Part shown: piece by piece, positions 9,367 through 18,068 of the stretch
How positions within the stretch are numbered: position 1 is the stretch's first letter
Layout of the letters: each line of letters opens with the position of its first letter
From: Amaricoccus sp047275745
Lineage (GTDB): Bacteria > Pseudomonadota > Alphaproteobacteria > Rhodobacterales > Rhodobacteraceae
DNA: 64,000 nt
Direction: 5' to 3'
Assembly: GCF_047275745.1 (NCBI RefSeq)
Contig: NZ_JBKQWU010000004.1
Coordinates: forward strand, 1-64,000
Notes under the pieces: generated by a model
The model's input: the letters and a program-made list of their open reading frames with translations, nothing else
The model's database searches: none
Told to the model about the DNA's origin: nothing
Made by a program: the position numbers and the translations under genes

Positions 9367-9392
9367 GAACCGCGCGGGGTTCCGCGCGGTTC
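9367..9392 (-). other. 11-bp perfect hairpin between iolD and iolB
   Basis: GAACCGCGCGG and CCGCGCGGTTC form an 11-bp perfect stem around GGTT. It sits in the 77-base gap between the iolD stop and the iolB start. No T-run follows on the minus strand, so a full terminator is unlikely. A transcript-end stabiliser or a processing site that sets the iolD:iolB ratio fits better (inference). Confidence 0.6.
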
Positions 9393-9413
9393 AGGGAATG
9401 GGCGGGCGGGCCG

Positions 9414-11243
9414 TCAGTCGATCCGCTGCAGCTCGCGCTTCGCCTCGTAATCGGCGCGGGCGGCCCTGACCTCCTCGCGCTCCGAGACTTCGGGGACGAC
9501 GACATCCCACCAGTGCCCGCCTTCCTCGCTGGTCGGCATCGGGTCGGTGTCGATCAGGATCACATGGGAGGTGTCGGAGGCGCGGGCGCGCTTCATCGCC
9601 TCCTCGAGTTCCGCGATCGAGCCGACCTTCTCGGCCGTCGCCCCCATCGAGGCCGCGTGCGCCACGAAATCGATGCTGGAGGGTACGACATGGCGCGCTG
9701 TGTCGATGAGGTTGTTGAAGCTCGCGCCGCCGCATTTGATCTGCAGCCGGTTGATGCAGCCGTAGCCCCGGTTGTCGAGCAGCACGACGGTGATCTTGTG
9801 GCCGAGCATGACGCTGGTCGCAAGCTCGGAGTTCAGCATCATGTAGCTGCCGTCGCCGACCATCACCACCACGTCGCGCTCCGGCAGCGCCATCTTGACG
9901 CCGAGACCGCCGGCGATCTCGTAGCCCATCGTCGAGAAGCCGTATTCGAGGTGGTAGCCGTTCGGCTTCGAGGTCTTCCAGAGCTTGTGCAACTCGCCCG
10001 GCAAGCCGCCCGCGGCGCAGACCACGACGCCGTTCTCGTCCAGCCCGCGCTGCACGGCGCCGATGACCTGCATGTCGGTCGGAAGCGCGTTGCCGTCCTT
10101 CGGCGCCGCCGTCACCGCGTCCACCGCCGCGATCCAGTCGGATTTCAGCGCGGCGTCGATATCGGGCGCCTTGTGATCGCCGAGCAGCCCGTCGATCTCC
10201 TCGAGCGCCAGTTTCGCATCGGCGATCAACGGCAGGGCGTTGTGCTTGTGGGTGTCGAAGGGCGCGGCATTGATCGAGACGATGCGCCGGTTCGGGTTCT
10301 GGAACAGCGACCAGGAGCCGGTGGTGAAATCCTGGAACCTTGTTCCGACGCCGATCACCACATCCGCCTCCGCCGCGACCGCGTTCGTCGCCGCCGAGCC
10401 GGTGACGCCGACCGAGCCGAGGTTGAGTGGATGATCCCAGGGCAGCGCGCCCTTGCCCGCCTGGGTCTCGCCGACCGGAATGTTGTGCTTCTCGGCGAAG
10501 GCGCGCAGCGTCTCGGTCGCTTCCGCGTAGAGCACGCCGCCGCCCGCGACGATGAGCGGACGTTTGGCGCCCCGGATCGCGTCGGCCGCGACCTTGACCT
10601 CGCGCAGGCCCGGACGGGGCCGGCGGCGGTGCCATTCGCGCGGGGCGAAGAACTCGACCGGGTAGTCATAGGCTTCCGCCTGCACGTCCTGGCAGAAGGC
10701 GAGTGTCACCGGGCCGCAATCCGCCGGATCGGTCATCGTCGCGAAGGCGCGGGGCAGGGCGGTCAGAAGCTGCTCCGGCCGCTGGATACGGTCGAAGTAG
10801 CGGCTGATCGGCCGGAACGCGTCGTTCACGGTCATCGCGCCGTCGTTGAAATCCTCGAGCTGCTGCAGCACCGGATCGGGCGCGCGGTTGGCGAAGACAT
10901 CGCCCGGCACGAAGAGCACCGGCAGACGGTTCACATGCGCGAGCGCGCAGGAGGTCGCGAGGTTGAGCGCGCCCGGCCCGATCGAGGTGGTGACGGCCAT
11001 CGCCCGCTTGCGGTTCGACGCCTTGGCATAGGCGACGGCGGCGTTGGCCATGCCCTGCTCGTTATGCGCGCGCCAGGTCGGGAACTTGTCGCCCGCCGCG
11101 TAGAGCGCCTCGCCCATGCCGGCCACGTTGCCATGGCCGAAGATCGCCCAGCAGCCGGCGAGGAAGGGCACGCCCTCCTCGTTGAGCTGGGTCGAGCAGT
11201 AACGGACCAGCGCCTGGGCGGCGGTCAAACGAACGGTCTTCAT
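9414..11243 (-). CDS. iolD: 3D-(3,5/4)-trihydroxycyclohexane-1,2-dione acylhydrolase
   Basis: A 609-residue thiamine-diphosphate enzyme that opens the inositol-derived ring to 5-deoxy-glucuronate. The N-terminal pyrimidine-binding domain runs from about residue 1 to 190. It includes the cofactor-activating Glu region VPFLAGCWAIFGHGNV and the partner-domain NEQGM. A central domain follows. The C-terminal pyrophosphate domain has the ThDP/Mg motif GDGSYMMLNSEL continuing to LLDNRGYGCINRLQ. The length matches characterised IolD proteins. Its ATG overlaps the iolC stop by four bases (ATGA), so the pair is translationally coupled. Confidence 0.97.
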   Translation of the reverse strand: MKTVRLTAAQALVRYCSTQLNEEGVPFLAGCWAIFGHGNVAGMGEALYAAGDKFPTWRAHNEQGMANAAVAYAKASNRKRAMAVTTSIGPGALNLATSCALAHVNRLPVLFVPGDVFANRAPDPVLQQLEDFNDGAMTVNDAFRPISRYFDRIQRPEQLLTALPRAFATMTDPADCGPVTLAFCQDVQAEAYDYPVEFFAPREWHRRRPRPGLREVKVAADAIRGAKRPLIVAGGGVLYAEATETLRAFAEKHNIPVGETQAGKGALPWDHPLNLGSVGVTGSAATNAVAAEADVVIGVGTRFQDFTTGSWSLFQNPNRRIVSINAAPFDTHKHNALPLIADAKLALEEIDGLLGDHKAPDIDAALKSDWIAAVDAVTAAPKDGNALPTDMQVIGAVQRGLDENGVVVCAAGGLPGELHKLWKTSKPNGYHLEYGFSTMGYEIAGGLGVKMALPERDVVVMVGDGSYMMLNSELATSVMLGHKITVVLLDNRGYGCINRLQIKCGGASFNNLIDTARHVVPSSIDFVAHAASMGATAEKVGSIAELEEAMKRARASDTSHVILIDTDPMPTSEEGGHWWDVVVPEVSEREEVRAARADYEAKRELQRID

Positions 11244-13165
11244 GCCGCGGCTCCCTTGCGCGTCTTCGCCCGGGCCTCATCCCAGATCTGGCAGAGGCCC
11301 TGATATTTCCCGGCCATGTTGCTCACGGCCTCGTCGTCGGTCATCTCGCCGCTCAGCCAGCCACGCGCGGCCTCGGCGAAGATGGTGCGGCCAACCGCGA
11401 AACCCTTCACGAGATCATGGCCCGCCGCGACCTCGAAGCTCGCCGCCAGTTCCTCGGTCGGCGCTTCGAGCCCGAGGACGACGATGCCCCGCGTGTTCGG
11501 ATCGTTGTTGGTGATCGCATCGCAGGCGTTCTTCCACGAGGCGTCGGTCTTCATCGGCTCGAGCTTCCACCAGTCGGGATAGACGCCGAGGTCGTAGAAG
11601 CGCTGGATGATCTCGGCCGAGGTGGTCTCGGTGACCGGCGCGACCTTGGAGGGGATGATCTCGAGCAGGAATTCCAGCCGGTTGGCGCGGCAGGCGTGGA
11701 AGAGCCGCGTGACGGTCGCCTCCTGCTCGGCCTTCATCTCGTCCGTGTCTTCGGGGTGGTAGAAGCAGAGCACCTTGACGACATGTTCGAGCGGCCATTC
11801 CGAGAGCGCCGAGCCGTAGTCGGGCTCGATCGCGTCTTCCAGCCGGAGCGGGCGGCTGCCGGGATATTCGACCGGGCGGCCGATCCAGAGGCCGGAACCG
11901 GCGGCGGCGTAGAGCGCCGAGCGGCCGACGCGGCCGTCGCAGAGGATGCCGTAGCCGGGGCGGCCATCGGCGACCTGGCGCGCGGCCCGCAGGCAGAGCA
12001 GCTTGAAGTCGTCGATCTTGTCGCGCGAAACGTCGAGCTCGTCGCAGACCGCCTCGATCTGCATCCGGTGGTCGAAGGCGAAGACATGCATCTCCGACCA
12101 GTCACGCAGCCGGTTGGTCGCCCAGTGCACCTGTTCGAGCTCCGCGTCCTTGCGAAGCGCCTTTTCCTTGATGCCGCGGTTGAGGAAGAAGTCGAGTTCC
12201 TCCCAGGACGGATAGGCGGGCGTGCAGCCGTGGCGCGAGACGGCGAAGGCGCCGCAGGCATTGGCGAACTTGAGGCTCGTCGGCCAGTCCTGATCGGTCA
12301 GCCATCCGCGCAGCAGGCCGGAGAAGAAGCCGTCGCCGGCGCCGAGCACGTTGAAGACCTCGATCGGAAAGCCGGGGCCGGTCTGGCCGTCGTCGAGGCT
12401 GTCGGGGATCTCGCCCTCGAAGGCGACCGCGCCCTGCGCGCCGCGCTTGCAGACCAGCGTCGCATCCGAGACGGCGCGGACGGCGCGGAGCGCCTCCACC
12501 GTGTCGGTCGAGCCGCCGGCGATGTGGAATTCCTCCTCGGTCCCCACGATCAGGTCGAAGAGATGCAGCGTGGACTGCAGCTTCGCCGTGACCTCCGCGC
12601 TCTCGATGAAACGCTCCTCGCCCGCCTCATGGCCCGCGAGCCCCCAGAGGTTCGGGCGGTAGTCGATGTCGAGCGCGGTACGGGCGCCGTTCTCGCGGGC
12701 GAGGTTCAGCGCCTTCAGGACCGCGGCTTCGGTGCGCGCATGCGAGAGGTGCGTGCCGGTCGCGACGACCGCGCGGGTGTCGGCGATCAGGGCGGGGTCG
12801 ATGTCATCCTCGCAGAGCGCCATGTCGGCGCAGTTCTCGCGGTAGAAGATCAGCGGGAACTGTTCCTGATCACGGATGCCGAGCAGGACGAGCGCGGTCA
12901 GCCGCTCCGGATCGGTGACGACGCCGCGGGTATCGACACCCTCGGCCGCCAGCGTCTCGCGGATGAAACGGCCCATGTGCTCGTCGCCGACGCGGGTGAT
13001 GAGGCCGGACTTGAGCCCGAGCCGGGCGGTGCCGGCGGCGATGTTGGTGGGCGAGCCGCCGATATACTTGTCGAAGGAGGCCATGTCCTCCAGCCGGCCG
13101 CCGATCTGGCCGCCGTAGAGATCGACCGAGGACCGGCCGATCGTGATGACGTCGAGGCTTGGCAT
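11240..13165 (-). CDS. iolC: Bifunctional 5-dehydro-2-deoxygluconokinase / DUF2090 aldolase-like protein
   Basis: 641 residues, a fusion typical of proteobacterial inositol operons. Residues 1 to about 330 are a PfkB-family kinase. It opens DVITIGRSSVDLYGGQ and carries the signature VLGAGDGFFSGLL with its catalytic Asp, phosphorylating 2-deoxy-5-keto-gluconate. Residues about 340-640 are a DUF2090 domain (FAFDHRMQIEAVC, FLLEIIPSK, VLGLEAPTEEL). By family annotation this domain supplies the aldolase step giving dihydroxyacetone phosphate and malonate semialdehyde. That would replace a separate iolJ, and no iolJ is seen here. First structural gene of the operon. The intergenic region upstream carries the operator candidate at 13237. 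Confidence 0.95.
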   Translation of the reverse strand: MPSLDVITIGRSSVDLYGGQIGGRLEDMASFDKYIGGSPTNIAAGTARLGLKSGLITRVGDEHMGRFIRETLAAEGVDTRGVVTDPERLTALVLLGIRDQEQFPLIFYRENCADMALCEDDIDPALIADTRAVVATGTHLSHARTEAAVLKALNLARENGARTALDIDYRPNLWGLAGHEAGEERFIESAEVTAKLQSTLHLFDLIVGTEEEFHIAGGSTDTVEALRAVRAVSDATLVCKRGAQGAVAFEGEIPDSLDDGQTGPGFPIEVFNVLGAGDGFFSGLLRGWLTDQDWPTSLKFANACGAFAVSRHGCTPAYPSWEELDFFLNRGIKEKALRKDAELEQVHWATNRLRDWSEMHVFAFDHRMQIEAVCDELDVSRDKIDDFKLLCLRAARQVADGRPGYGILCDGRVGRSALYAAAGSGLWIGRPVEYPGSRPLRLEDAIEPDYGSALSEWPLEHVVKVLCFYHPEDTDEMKAEQEATVTRLFHACRANRLEFLLEIIPSKVAPVTETTSAEIIQRFYDLGVYPDWWKLEPMKTDASWKNACDAITNNDPNTRGIVVLGLEAPTEELAASFEVAAGHDLVKGFAVGRTIFAEAARGWLSGEMTDDEAVSNMAGKYQGLCQIWDEARAKTRKGAAA

Positions 13166-13236
13166 GCTGGTTGTTCCCCCTTCTGCGCCCGCTTCGCGGG
13201 TCTGCGAATCAAAATTTTCGGCCCTGCTGGTTAAAT

Positions 13237-13250
13237 AGAATATTTGTTCC
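13237..13250 (-). promoter_or_regulatory. Candidate IolR operator upstream of iolC
   Basis: AGAA-TATTTG-TTCC matches the GGAA-N6-TTCC motif I recall for rhizobial IolR with one mismatch. It lies 72 bases upstream of the iolC start in the only sizeable gap between the regulator gene and the operon. It is directly followed by a near-palindrome, TTCCGTTTTGAAAACCGGAA, at 13247-13266. The gap is markedly A/T-rich compared with its surroundings, as expected of a promoter. Confidence 0.6.
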
Positions 13251-13276
13251 GTTTTGAAAACCGGAATTCCACCGTC

Positions 13277-14104
13277 TCAGCCGTTTTCCCGCCGCGAACC
13301 CACGGCGACGGCGAGCGCGATCGCCAGCGCGAAGGTGGCGGAGAGCGCCCGGAACGCGCCCACGTCGATCTCCGAGACCAGGAGCGGGATCGCGTCGAGC
13401 CGTTGCAGCGGGCTCGACAGGCTGTCGGTGATCGCGACGACCGAGAGCCCTTCCTTGCCCGCGCTCTCGGCGAAGGCGACGGTCTCGGCGCTGTAGGGGG
13501 CGAAGGTGATCGCCAGTACCGCCTCGCCCTCGCGCAGCGCATGGGCGGTGTTGAGCTTGCCGACGCCGGTATGCAGGAAGCTCGGCACCCGCATCTTCTC
13601 GAAGGCATAGTCGAAATAGCAGGCGACCGGGAAGGCGCGGCGGAAGCCAACGACATGGATCATCGGTGCCCGGGCGAGCACCTCGACCGCGTTCTCCATC
13701 ATCTCCGGTGAAACCGTGCTCATCAGCTTTTCGAGCGAGGCGCGGCCCGCCTCGACGAATTCGGCGAGCATCGCCGCCGGGCTCTCGGCGCCGAGCTCGC
13801 GCAGGTTGCTCAGCCGCGTGGCATAGTCGGGCCAGTTGCGCGCGTATTCCTCGCGGAAGAGCCGCTGCAACTGGGTGAAGCCGGTGAAACCGAGTTCCTG
13901 GCAGAAGCGCATCATCGCCGAGGGCTGCACCTCCGCCGCCGCGGCCAGTTCCGCGACTGTGGAGACCGCGACCCGATCGGGATATTGCGCGATGAAATCG
14001 GCGCATTGGCGCAGCCGTTTCGGCATCGCCTCGGCGCGCTCCGCGATCAACCGGAAAAGTTCCTCAAGCGTCGCGGGAGCCGAATCGTTCACTTCCGAAG
14101 CCAT
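13277..14104 (-). CDS. RpiR-family transcriptional regulator, probable inositol regulator (IolR)
   Basis: 275 residues. The N-terminal RpiR helix-turn-helix domain (about residues 15-90) contains VAELAAAAEVQPSAMMRFCQ. The C-terminal sugar-isomerase (SIS) domain (about 125-260) contains PMIHVVGFRRAFPVA and AITFAPYSAETV, which would bind a phosphorylated inositol intermediate. The ATG at 14104 was chosen because family homology begins there, although the frame is open further upstream. It sits directly upstream of iolC on the same strand. Motifs resembling the known IolR site flank it on both sides, which supports autoregulation plus repression of iolCDB. Assignment to inositol rests on context. 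Confidence 0.9.
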   Translation of the reverse strand: MASEVNDSAPATLEELFRLIAERAEAMPKRLRQCADFIAQYPDRVAVSTVAELAAAAEVQPSAMMRFCQELGFTGFTQLQRLFREEYARNWPDYATRLSNLRELGAESPAAMLAEFVEAGRASLEKLMSTVSPEMMENAVEVLARAPMIHVVGFRRAFPVACYFDYAFEKMRVPSFLHTGVGKLNTAHALREGEAVLAITFAPYSAETVAFAESAGKEGLSVVAITDSLSSPLQRLDAIPLLVSEIDVGAFRALSATFALAIALAVAVGSRRENG

Positions 14105-14156
14105 GACCCGCGTTCCCCCGTCCCCGGATCGTCCGCGTTCCCTGGCGGGCGATTTT

Positions 14157-14170
14157 GGAATATACATTCC
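14157..14170. promoter_or_regulatory. Candidate IolR operator between regulator and aldo/keto reductase
   Basis: GGAA-TATACA-TTCC is an exact GGAA-N6-TTCC inverted repeat, 53 bases upstream of the regulator start. It lies in the divergent region shared with the aldo/keto reductase gene, so it could control both directions. Confidence 0.65.
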
Positions 14171-14324
14171 ATGCGGAGCGGCGGGTCTGTCAAGCGGGAA
14201 GACGGCGCATGATGCTCGCGCTTCACGGTGCCTGCCTCACAGCGCGTCATCCGCCATGGCCACGCCTCGACAGACCGGCGGGCGCGGGCTATCTGGCCGG
14301 CTTGCGCGAAAGGGGAGGGCCGGG

Positions 14325-15329
14325 ATGCGGCGGAGAAGGCTTGGAACGGGCGGACCGGAGGTCTCGGCGGTCGGCATCGGCGCGATGTCCTTCGCCGGCG
14401 TCTATGGCGCCGCGACCGAGGAAGCGGCGCACGCGGTTCTGACGGCGGCGCTCGATCTCGGGATCGATCACATCGATACGTCGAACATCTATGGCATGGG
14501 GCTCTCCGAACGGATGATCGGCGCCTTCCTCGCCCGGCAGGGACGGGCCGCCGCCGGCATGTTCAGGATCGCGACCAAGGGCGGCATCACCCGCGATCCC
14601 GAAACCGGGGCGCGGTGCTTCGACAATTCGCGCGCGCATCTGGAGGCGGAACTGGACGGGAGCCTGCGGCGGCTCGGGCTGGAGACGGTCGATCTCTATT
14701 ACGTGCATCGCCGCGACCCGGCGCTCGCGATCGAGGAGGTAACCGAGACGCTGGCGGGCTTCGTGCGCGCGGGCAAGATCCGCGCCTTCGGCTTCTCCGA
14801 GATCGCGCCTTCCTCGCTCCGGCGCGCGGCGGCGGTGTATCCGGTGGCGGCGGTCCAGTCGGAATACTCCCTCTCCACCCGCCTGCCGGAACTCGGGCTC
14901 ATCCAGACCTGCGAAGGGCTCGGCACCACGCTAGTCGCCTTCTCGCCGGTCGGGCGGGGGCTGCTGACGGACCGGCCGCCGAACCGCGCGGCGATCGAGG
15001 CGTCGAACTTCCTCGCGAGCGCGCCGCGTTTCGCCGAACCCGACTACGCGGCCAATCTCGTCGAGGTCGCGCGCTTTCAGGCCCTCGCCGCCGAGATGGG
15101 GACCAGCGCCGCCGCGCTCGCCATCGCCTGGGTGCTGGCGCGCGCGCCCGGGAGTCTTGTCATTCCGGGAACGCGTTCGGTCAGGCATCTGCGCGAACTC
15201 GCCGCGGGGGCGGCGCTCGACCTGAACGGGGAGGATCTCGCCCGGATCGAGACCGCGCTTCCCGTGGGCTGGGCGCATGGCGACCGCTATTCGCGGGCCG
15301 CCTGGGTCGGACCGGAGATGTATTGCTGA
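14325..15329 (+). CDS. Aldo/keto reductase family oxidoreductase
   Basis: 334 residues of an (alpha/beta)8 NADPH-dependent reductase. Visible hallmarks are LGTGGPEVSAVGIGAMSFAG at the start, the catalytic Asp/Tyr region HIDTSNIYGMGLSE, the strand with LETVDLYYVHRRDP, and the cofactor-binding end LVIPGTRSVRHLREL. The ATG is preceded by AGGGGAGG at good spacing; the frame is open upstream but not homologous. In the catalytic tetrad the usual Lys is in TKGG and the His in YVHRRD. It is divergent from the RpiR regulator and shares the operator-bearing gap. It could reduce an inositol-derived ketone, but family members have broad substrates and this is only context. Confidence 0.92.
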   Translation: MRRRRLGTGGPEVSAVGIGAMSFAGVYGAATEEAAHAVLTAALDLGIDHIDTSNIYGMGLSERMIGAFLARQGRAAAGMFRIATKGGITRDPETGARCFDNSRAHLEAELDGSLRRLGLETVDLYYVHRRDPALAIEEVTETLAGFVRAGKIRAFGFSEIAPSSLRRAAAVYPVAAVQSEYSLSTRLPELGLIQTCEGLGTTLVAFSPVGRGLLTDRPPNRAAIEASNFLASAPRFAEPDYAANLVEVARFQALAAEMGTSAAALAIAWVLARAPGSLVIPGTRSVRHLRELAAGAALDLNGEDLARIETALPVGWAHGDRYSRAAWVGPEMYC

Positions 15330-15389
15330 GCGCCACCCTCGGGTCGGGCGGCGCGGGATACCGGGTTCTCAACCGACGCGGAGGACGTC

Positions 15390-16049
15390 ATGCTGGCGAT
15401 CTACGGACATCCGTTCGCCTCGTTCTGCTGGAAGGTCTACATCGCCGCGCGCGAGCGGGGCGTGGCCTATGAGGCGAGGATGGTCGATCCCGACCACCCA
15501 GAGAACAGCGCCTTCGTCGCGGCGGCGGCTCCGACAGGCCAGTTCCCCGTGCTGGTCCATGACGGCCGGACGGTCATCGAATCGGCCGCGATCATCGAAT
15601 ACCTCGACCTGAACTTCGGCGATGCGCCGCCGATGGTCCCGGAGGACCGGCGGAAGGCGATCGAGGCGCGGCAGATGGACGGGGTATTCGGCGACTACTT
15701 GGCCCGGCCACTGACGGATCTGGTGCTCGACGCGCTTCGGCCCGAGGACCAGCGCGACGCGATGGCGCGCGACGCCGCGCGGAGCGTGCTGGACCGGAGC
15801 TATGCCTGGCTCGACCGCTGGATGGCGGGTCGGGACTGGGCGGCGAACGGGACCTTCGGAATCGCCGATTGCGCGGCCGCCCCGGCGCTCTTCTACGCGC
15901 ATTGGGGGCATCCGATCCCCGAGGAATACGCCGCGCTCCGGGCCTACCGCGCGCGGCTGCTCGCTCGTCCCTCGGTCGCGGCCACGGTGGACGATGCCCG
16001 CTATTTCCGTCCCAACTTTCCGCTCAAGGGACTGGCCGACCCGGACTGA
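15390..16049 (+). CDS. Glutathione S-transferase family protein
   Basis: 219 residues. The N-terminal thioredoxin-like half starts LAIYGHPFASFCWKVYIAA and has the glutathione gamma-glutamyl contact VIESAAIIEYLD (Glu-Ser) near residue 65. The C-terminal half is the all-helical GST domain, with WAANGTFGIADCAAAPALFYA matching the conserved N-capping box and Asp. It follows the aldo/keto reductase by 60 bases on the same strand and may be cotranscribed. The substrate cannot be predicted. Confidence 0.92.
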   Translation: MLAIYGHPFASFCWKVYIAARERGVAYEARMVDPDHPENSAFVAAAAPTGQFPVLVHDGRTVIESAAIIEYLDLNFGDAPPMVPEDRRKAIEARQMDGVFGDYLARPLTDLVLDALRPEDQRDAMARDAARSVLDRSYAWLDRWMAGRDWAANGTFGIADCAAAPALFYAHWGHPIPEEYAALRAYRARLLARPSVAATVDDARYFRPNFPLKGLADPD

Positions 16050-16076
16050 CCGCGCGCTCCGAAGCCCCAAGGTCGC

Positions 16077-17765
16077 TCAGTTCGCGGCGGGGGCACCATC
16101 GGGCGCGGGCTGGCCGTCGACCCAGAGGCCCTCGTAGACCTGACCATTGGCGAAGGTCATCTTGCCTTGGCCGACGCGGCGGCCGTTCTCGAAGGCGCCC
16201 TCGTAGACATCGCCATTCGCATAGGTGGCTGTCCCCGGGCCGTCGAGTTGTCCCGCCTGCCAGCTGCCCTCGAACGTGGCGCCGTTCGTCGTGGTCATCT
16301 TGCCCTGACCGTCGCGCAATCCGTCGCGGAAGGCGCCCTCGTAGCGGCCCCCATCGGCATAGGCCGCGACCCCGGTTCCGGAGATCACGCCCGCGACCCA
16401 GCCGCCCTCATAGGTGGTGCCGTCGGGATAGGTGACCTTGCCCTCGCCCTGGCGGCGGTCGTTGGCGAAACCGCCCTCGTAGACCGTGCCATCGGCATGA
16501 CGCTCGGCGCCGGTGCCGGATTTGACCCCGTCGACCCAATCGCCATCGTAGGACGAGCCGTCGGCGTAGACGACCTTGCCCTCGCCCTGCCAGACGCCGT
16601 TGGCGAAGGCGCCCTCGTAGAGGGTCCCATCCGCGTGGCGCTCGACGCCCTCGCCGGAGAGCGCGCCGTCCGACCAGGTGCCCTCGAGGCTCGATCCATC
16701 GGGATAGGTGAGCTTGCCCTGGCCCGTGCGCTGGCCGCCGTCGAAATCGCCGACATAGGTCTGGCCATCGGGATAGACCGCCGTCCCGGGACCGCTGAGC
16801 GCCCCCGCGCGCCATTCGCCCTCGAGGCTCGACCCGTTGGAATAGGTGAGCTTGCCCTTCCCCTGCCGCTGGCCGGCGGCGAAACCGCCCTCGTAGACCG
16901 AGCCGTCCGTATAGCTCGCCTTGCCCTCACCCTCGAACCGGTCTTCCGCCCAATCGCCGGTGTAGCTCAGCCCGTCCTTCACCGTCAGCGTCCCCGCGCC
17001 CTGGCGCCGGTCATCGACGAAACCGCCGACGTAGAGGTCGCCATTCGCCGAAGTCGCACGGCCGAGCCCCTCGCGCTTGCCATCGGCGAAGGCGCCTTCG
17101 TAGCGTGCGCCGTCGGGCTGGGTCAGGACGCCTTCACCCTCGATCCGGCCGGCGACCCAGGCGCCGGCATAGACTGTGCCATCGGCCATCGTAAGCGTGC
17201 CCCGGCCCTCGGGCTGGCCCTGCGCCATCGCGCCCTCGTAGACCGAGCCGTCGGGATAGCTGATCCGGCCCTCGCCCGATTTCTCTCCCGCGACCCATTC
17301 GCCCTCGTAGACCGTGCCCGAAGGTTCGGTCGCGGTCCCGGTGCCCGATTGCAGGCCGTCGGCGAACTGGCCTTCGTAGCGGACGCCGTTCGCATAGACC
17401 GCGACGCCCTGGCCCGAGATCTGGCCGGCGACCCATTCGCCCTCGTAGGTGCCGCCGTCGGCATAGGTGATCTTGCCCTGCCCGTCGGGGCGCCCGTCAT
17501 GGAACGCACCCGAATAGACCGCGCCATTGGGAAACCGCGCCGTGCCCTCGCCTTCGATGCGTCCTTCCACCCAGTCGCCGGAGTACTCATAGCCCGAGGG
17601 CAGCGTGTAGGTGCCTTGCCCGTGCTGGCGCCCGTCGAGGAAAGTGCCCGTATAGACGCCGCCGTTGTCGTATTCCTTCGTCAGCTCGCGCGTCTGGGCC
17701 GTCGCGGGCCCGGTGAGGTGCGCCGCGATGGCGGCGGCGGCGAGCATGCTCGCGTGTCGTATCAC
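16077..17765 (-). CDS. Exported MORN-repeat protein, 22 repeats
   Basis: 562 residues from a GTG start. A short signal peptide (hydrophobic MLAAAAIAAHL, cleavage after ATA near residue 23) is followed by 22 consecutive MORN repeats from residue 37 to 542. Every repeat is exactly 23 residues, and a partial 23rd ends the protein. Core of each unit: YxGxF/W, then G, then GxG, then YxDG. MORN repeats form long beta-hairpin rods that bind lipids or proteins; in bacteria their roles are poorly known. An ATG 27 codons upstream keeps the frame open, but the extra residues are Arg-rich and would bury the signal peptide. GGAGAAG precedes the GTG. A 9-bp hairpin at 17858-17882 lies upstream of both possible starts. 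Confidence 0.88.
   Translation of the reverse strand: MIRHASMLAAAAIAAHLTGPATAQTRELTKEYDNGGVYTGTFLDGRQHGQGTYTLPSGYEYSGDWVEGRIEGEGTARFPNGAVYSGAFHDGRPDGQGKITYADGGTYEGEWVAGQISGQGVAVYANGVRYEGQFADGLQSGTGTATEPSGTVYEGEWVAGEKSGEGRISYPDGSVYEGAMAQGQPEGRGTLTMADGTVYAGAWVAGRIEGEGVLTQPDGARYEGAFADGKREGLGRATSANGDLYVGGFVDDRRQGAGTLTVKDGLSYTGDWAEDRFEGEGKASYTDGSVYEGGFAAGQRQGKGKLTYSNGSSLEGEWRAGALSGPGTAVYPDGQTYVGDFDGGQRTGQGKLTYPDGSSLEGTWSDGALSGEGVERHADGTLYEGAFANGVWQGEGKVVYADGSSYDGDWVDGVKSGTGAERHADGTVYEGGFANDRRQGEGKVTYPDGTTYEGGWVAGVISGTGVAAYADGGRYEGAFRDGLRDGQGKMTTTNGATFEGSWQAGQLDGPGTATYANGDVYEGAFENGRRVGQGKMTFANGQVYEGLWVDGQPAPDGAPAAN
16140..17657 (-). repeat. 69-bp tandem repeat, 22 copies (MORN array)
   Basis: The coding sequence repeats every 69 bp without a single indel for 1518 bp. 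At residue 6 of the unit, Phe and Trp alternate: F,W,F,W,F,W,M,W,F, then F,W and strict alternation to the end. This gives a 46-residue (138-bp) super-unit whose phase slips once between repeats 9 and 10. Units of the two classes also differ at the GxG tail (GQGK type versus SGTG type). Confidence 0.9.
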
Positions 17766-18068
17766 AGTTCCGCTTCTCCCGGGGCGCGCATCCGCTCCTG
17801 ACCGCCGGTCGAGGGCGGGGCGAAGACGCGCCGTTGTTCTGCTCATGTTCCTCGCTCGCGGGCCGCGCCGCTGGCGGCCCGCAGTCTAGGGGGGGCTCCG
17901 CCGCGCGACAATGGGATTCCCGCTCACATTTCGATCCCGGCGGAGGAAAGCCCGCGGGCGCCGGGGTCGCTGCCGGATCGCAGCCTCGTCGCTGGCTTGT
18001 CGCGGCCTTGTCAGGCTGCCCGGGCGGCTCTATGCCGGATCAGGGCTTGACCGAGGAGAGACCACGGC

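Noticed and set aside
16077..17846. Longer ATG start for the MORN protein
   Set aside because: It adds 27 Arg-rich residues before a good signal peptide. The GTG at 17765 has better context, though the longer form cannot be excluded.
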